Positions 63,218-64,000 of a stretch of 64,000 nt of DNA are shown here, one piece after another (the first letter of the stretch is position 1; each line of letters opens with the position of its first letter). The notes beneath the pieces were generated by a model. The model saw nothing but the letters and a program-made list of their open reading frames with translations. It was not told where the DNA came from and searched no databases. A program made the translations under genes and the position numbers. The DNA comes from Pelodera strongyloides (lineage: Eukaryota; Nematoda; Chromadorea; Rhabditida; Rhabditidae), in contig JAANDG010000036.1 of assembly GCA_036852015.1 (NCBI GenBank), positions 213,501 to 277,500 on the forward strand. The letters are read 5' to 3'.

Positions 63218-63895
63218 TTTATATCGTGAAAAAGAGTTTAAAGTTGAAGTTTTTGGTTCTTTTTTTATAACGCGCAAAAAGTGAACAATTCTTTATGTAT
63301 GTAATGGCGTACTGTCGTCGTGCTCGCCAAATGCAGAAACAGCAAAACTAGACCGATTGATCCCTTTAAAAATCAATATGCTAAAAATTCAGCATTTTAT
63401 AATTTTAAGAAATAGAACGTTAAAACAAGCAGAACCAAAAAAATGCGGACACCTGTGTCGGTCACAGACAATAGTAGACAATTTCAAACGCTTTCTAGTT
63501 GTACTTCAGTTTTATGTTCTAGTAATAATACTTTATTCCAACGATTGGCAGAGCATGCACACGAAACTCTATTGTGAACTTCTGACTTCTTATAATTACA
63601 AACAGTTACACTTTTGTGCAGGGTCTATTTACATTAGTTAAGCAAGTATTTGAAAGTCTGACGCCGCATTTTTTTGGTTCTGCTTGTTTTAACGTTCTAT
63701 TTCTTAAAATTATAAAATGCTGAATTTTTAGCATATTGATTTTTAAAGGGATCAATCGGTCTAGTTTTGCTGTTTCTGAATTTTGTCGAGCACGACGACA
63801 GTACGCCATTACATACATAAAGAATTGTTCACTTTTTGCGCGTTATAAAAAAAGAACCAAAAACTTCAACTTTAAACTCTTTTTCACGATATAAA
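63218..63895. mobile_element. Foldback element with arms of about 231 bp
   Basis: 63218-63448 and 63664-63895 are reverse complements with very few differences, starting TTTATATCGTGAAAAAGAG. The 215-bp spacer is unique. Both arms hold an internal CTTTAAAAATCAATATGC and GATTGATCCCTTTAAA. No coding capacity beyond mirrored short frames. Confidence 0.93.
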
Positions 63896-64000
63896 AATTG
63901 GTCTCTTTTTGCAGCTATTTCTTAAATATCATTCATTGAAGAATGAGCACAATTTGTTCGGGACCACAGCTCCGACGCAGCATAGCATAAATGGAGCAAT

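Overview
The window is nuclear DNA from a nematode, probably rhabditid. Genes are split by introns with GT...AG ends and the short TTTTCAG-type acceptor typical of nematodes. Several start codons lie 1-13 nt behind such an acceptor, which fits spliced-leader trans-splicing. The protein families fit too: PAN/C-type-lectin proteins, Ly6-like GPI proteins, aldolase and tryptophan 2,3-dioxygenase. Coding sequence is a minor part of the window; MITEs, foldback elements, SINE-like repeats and minisatellites fill much of the introns and intergenic DNA. All exon models were built by eye from reading frame, splice motifs and codon phase.

Layout. 1-1250: foldback element. 1.3-9.4 kb: two paralogous minus-strand genes with a PAN-like module and a C-type lectin domain; the left copy runs toward the window edge and its middle intron holds a candidate small gene. 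10.4-15.0 kb: complete ten-exon fructose-bisphosphate aldolase (minus). 15-18 kb: no gene seen. 18-21.4 kb: nested transposons over a weak candidate transcript. 22.6-28.6 kb: BAR-domain protein (minus). 29.9-34.4 kb: RING/B-box TRIM-like protein (plus), with a duplicated alternative last exon. 35.7-41.1 kb: complete eleven-exon tryptophan 2,3-dioxygenase (minus). 41-53 kb: gene-poor, with one unidentified ORF, a retrotransposon remnant, two long CT-rich tracts around a foldback element, and an orphan exon. 54-58 kb: two Ly6-like genes tail to tail with a tRNA-Pro gene between them. 59.5-62.2 kb: candidate cysteine-rich membrane protein gene (minus). 63.2-63.9 kb: large inverted repeat.

The genes do not form a pathway. 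Aldolase (glycolysis) and tryptophan dioxygenase (kynurenine pathway) are housekeeping enzymes. The BAR and RING genes are divergent neighbours over about 1.3 kb and could share a promoter region. The lectin, Ly6 and cysteine-rich genes look like extracellular or cell-surface families growing by local duplication. The strongest leads for follow-up are the in-frame duplicated terminal exon of the RING gene, a 564-bp transposon with a datable nested insertion that offers a splice donor, and a TTAA-flanked MITE superfamily that makes up most of several introns.
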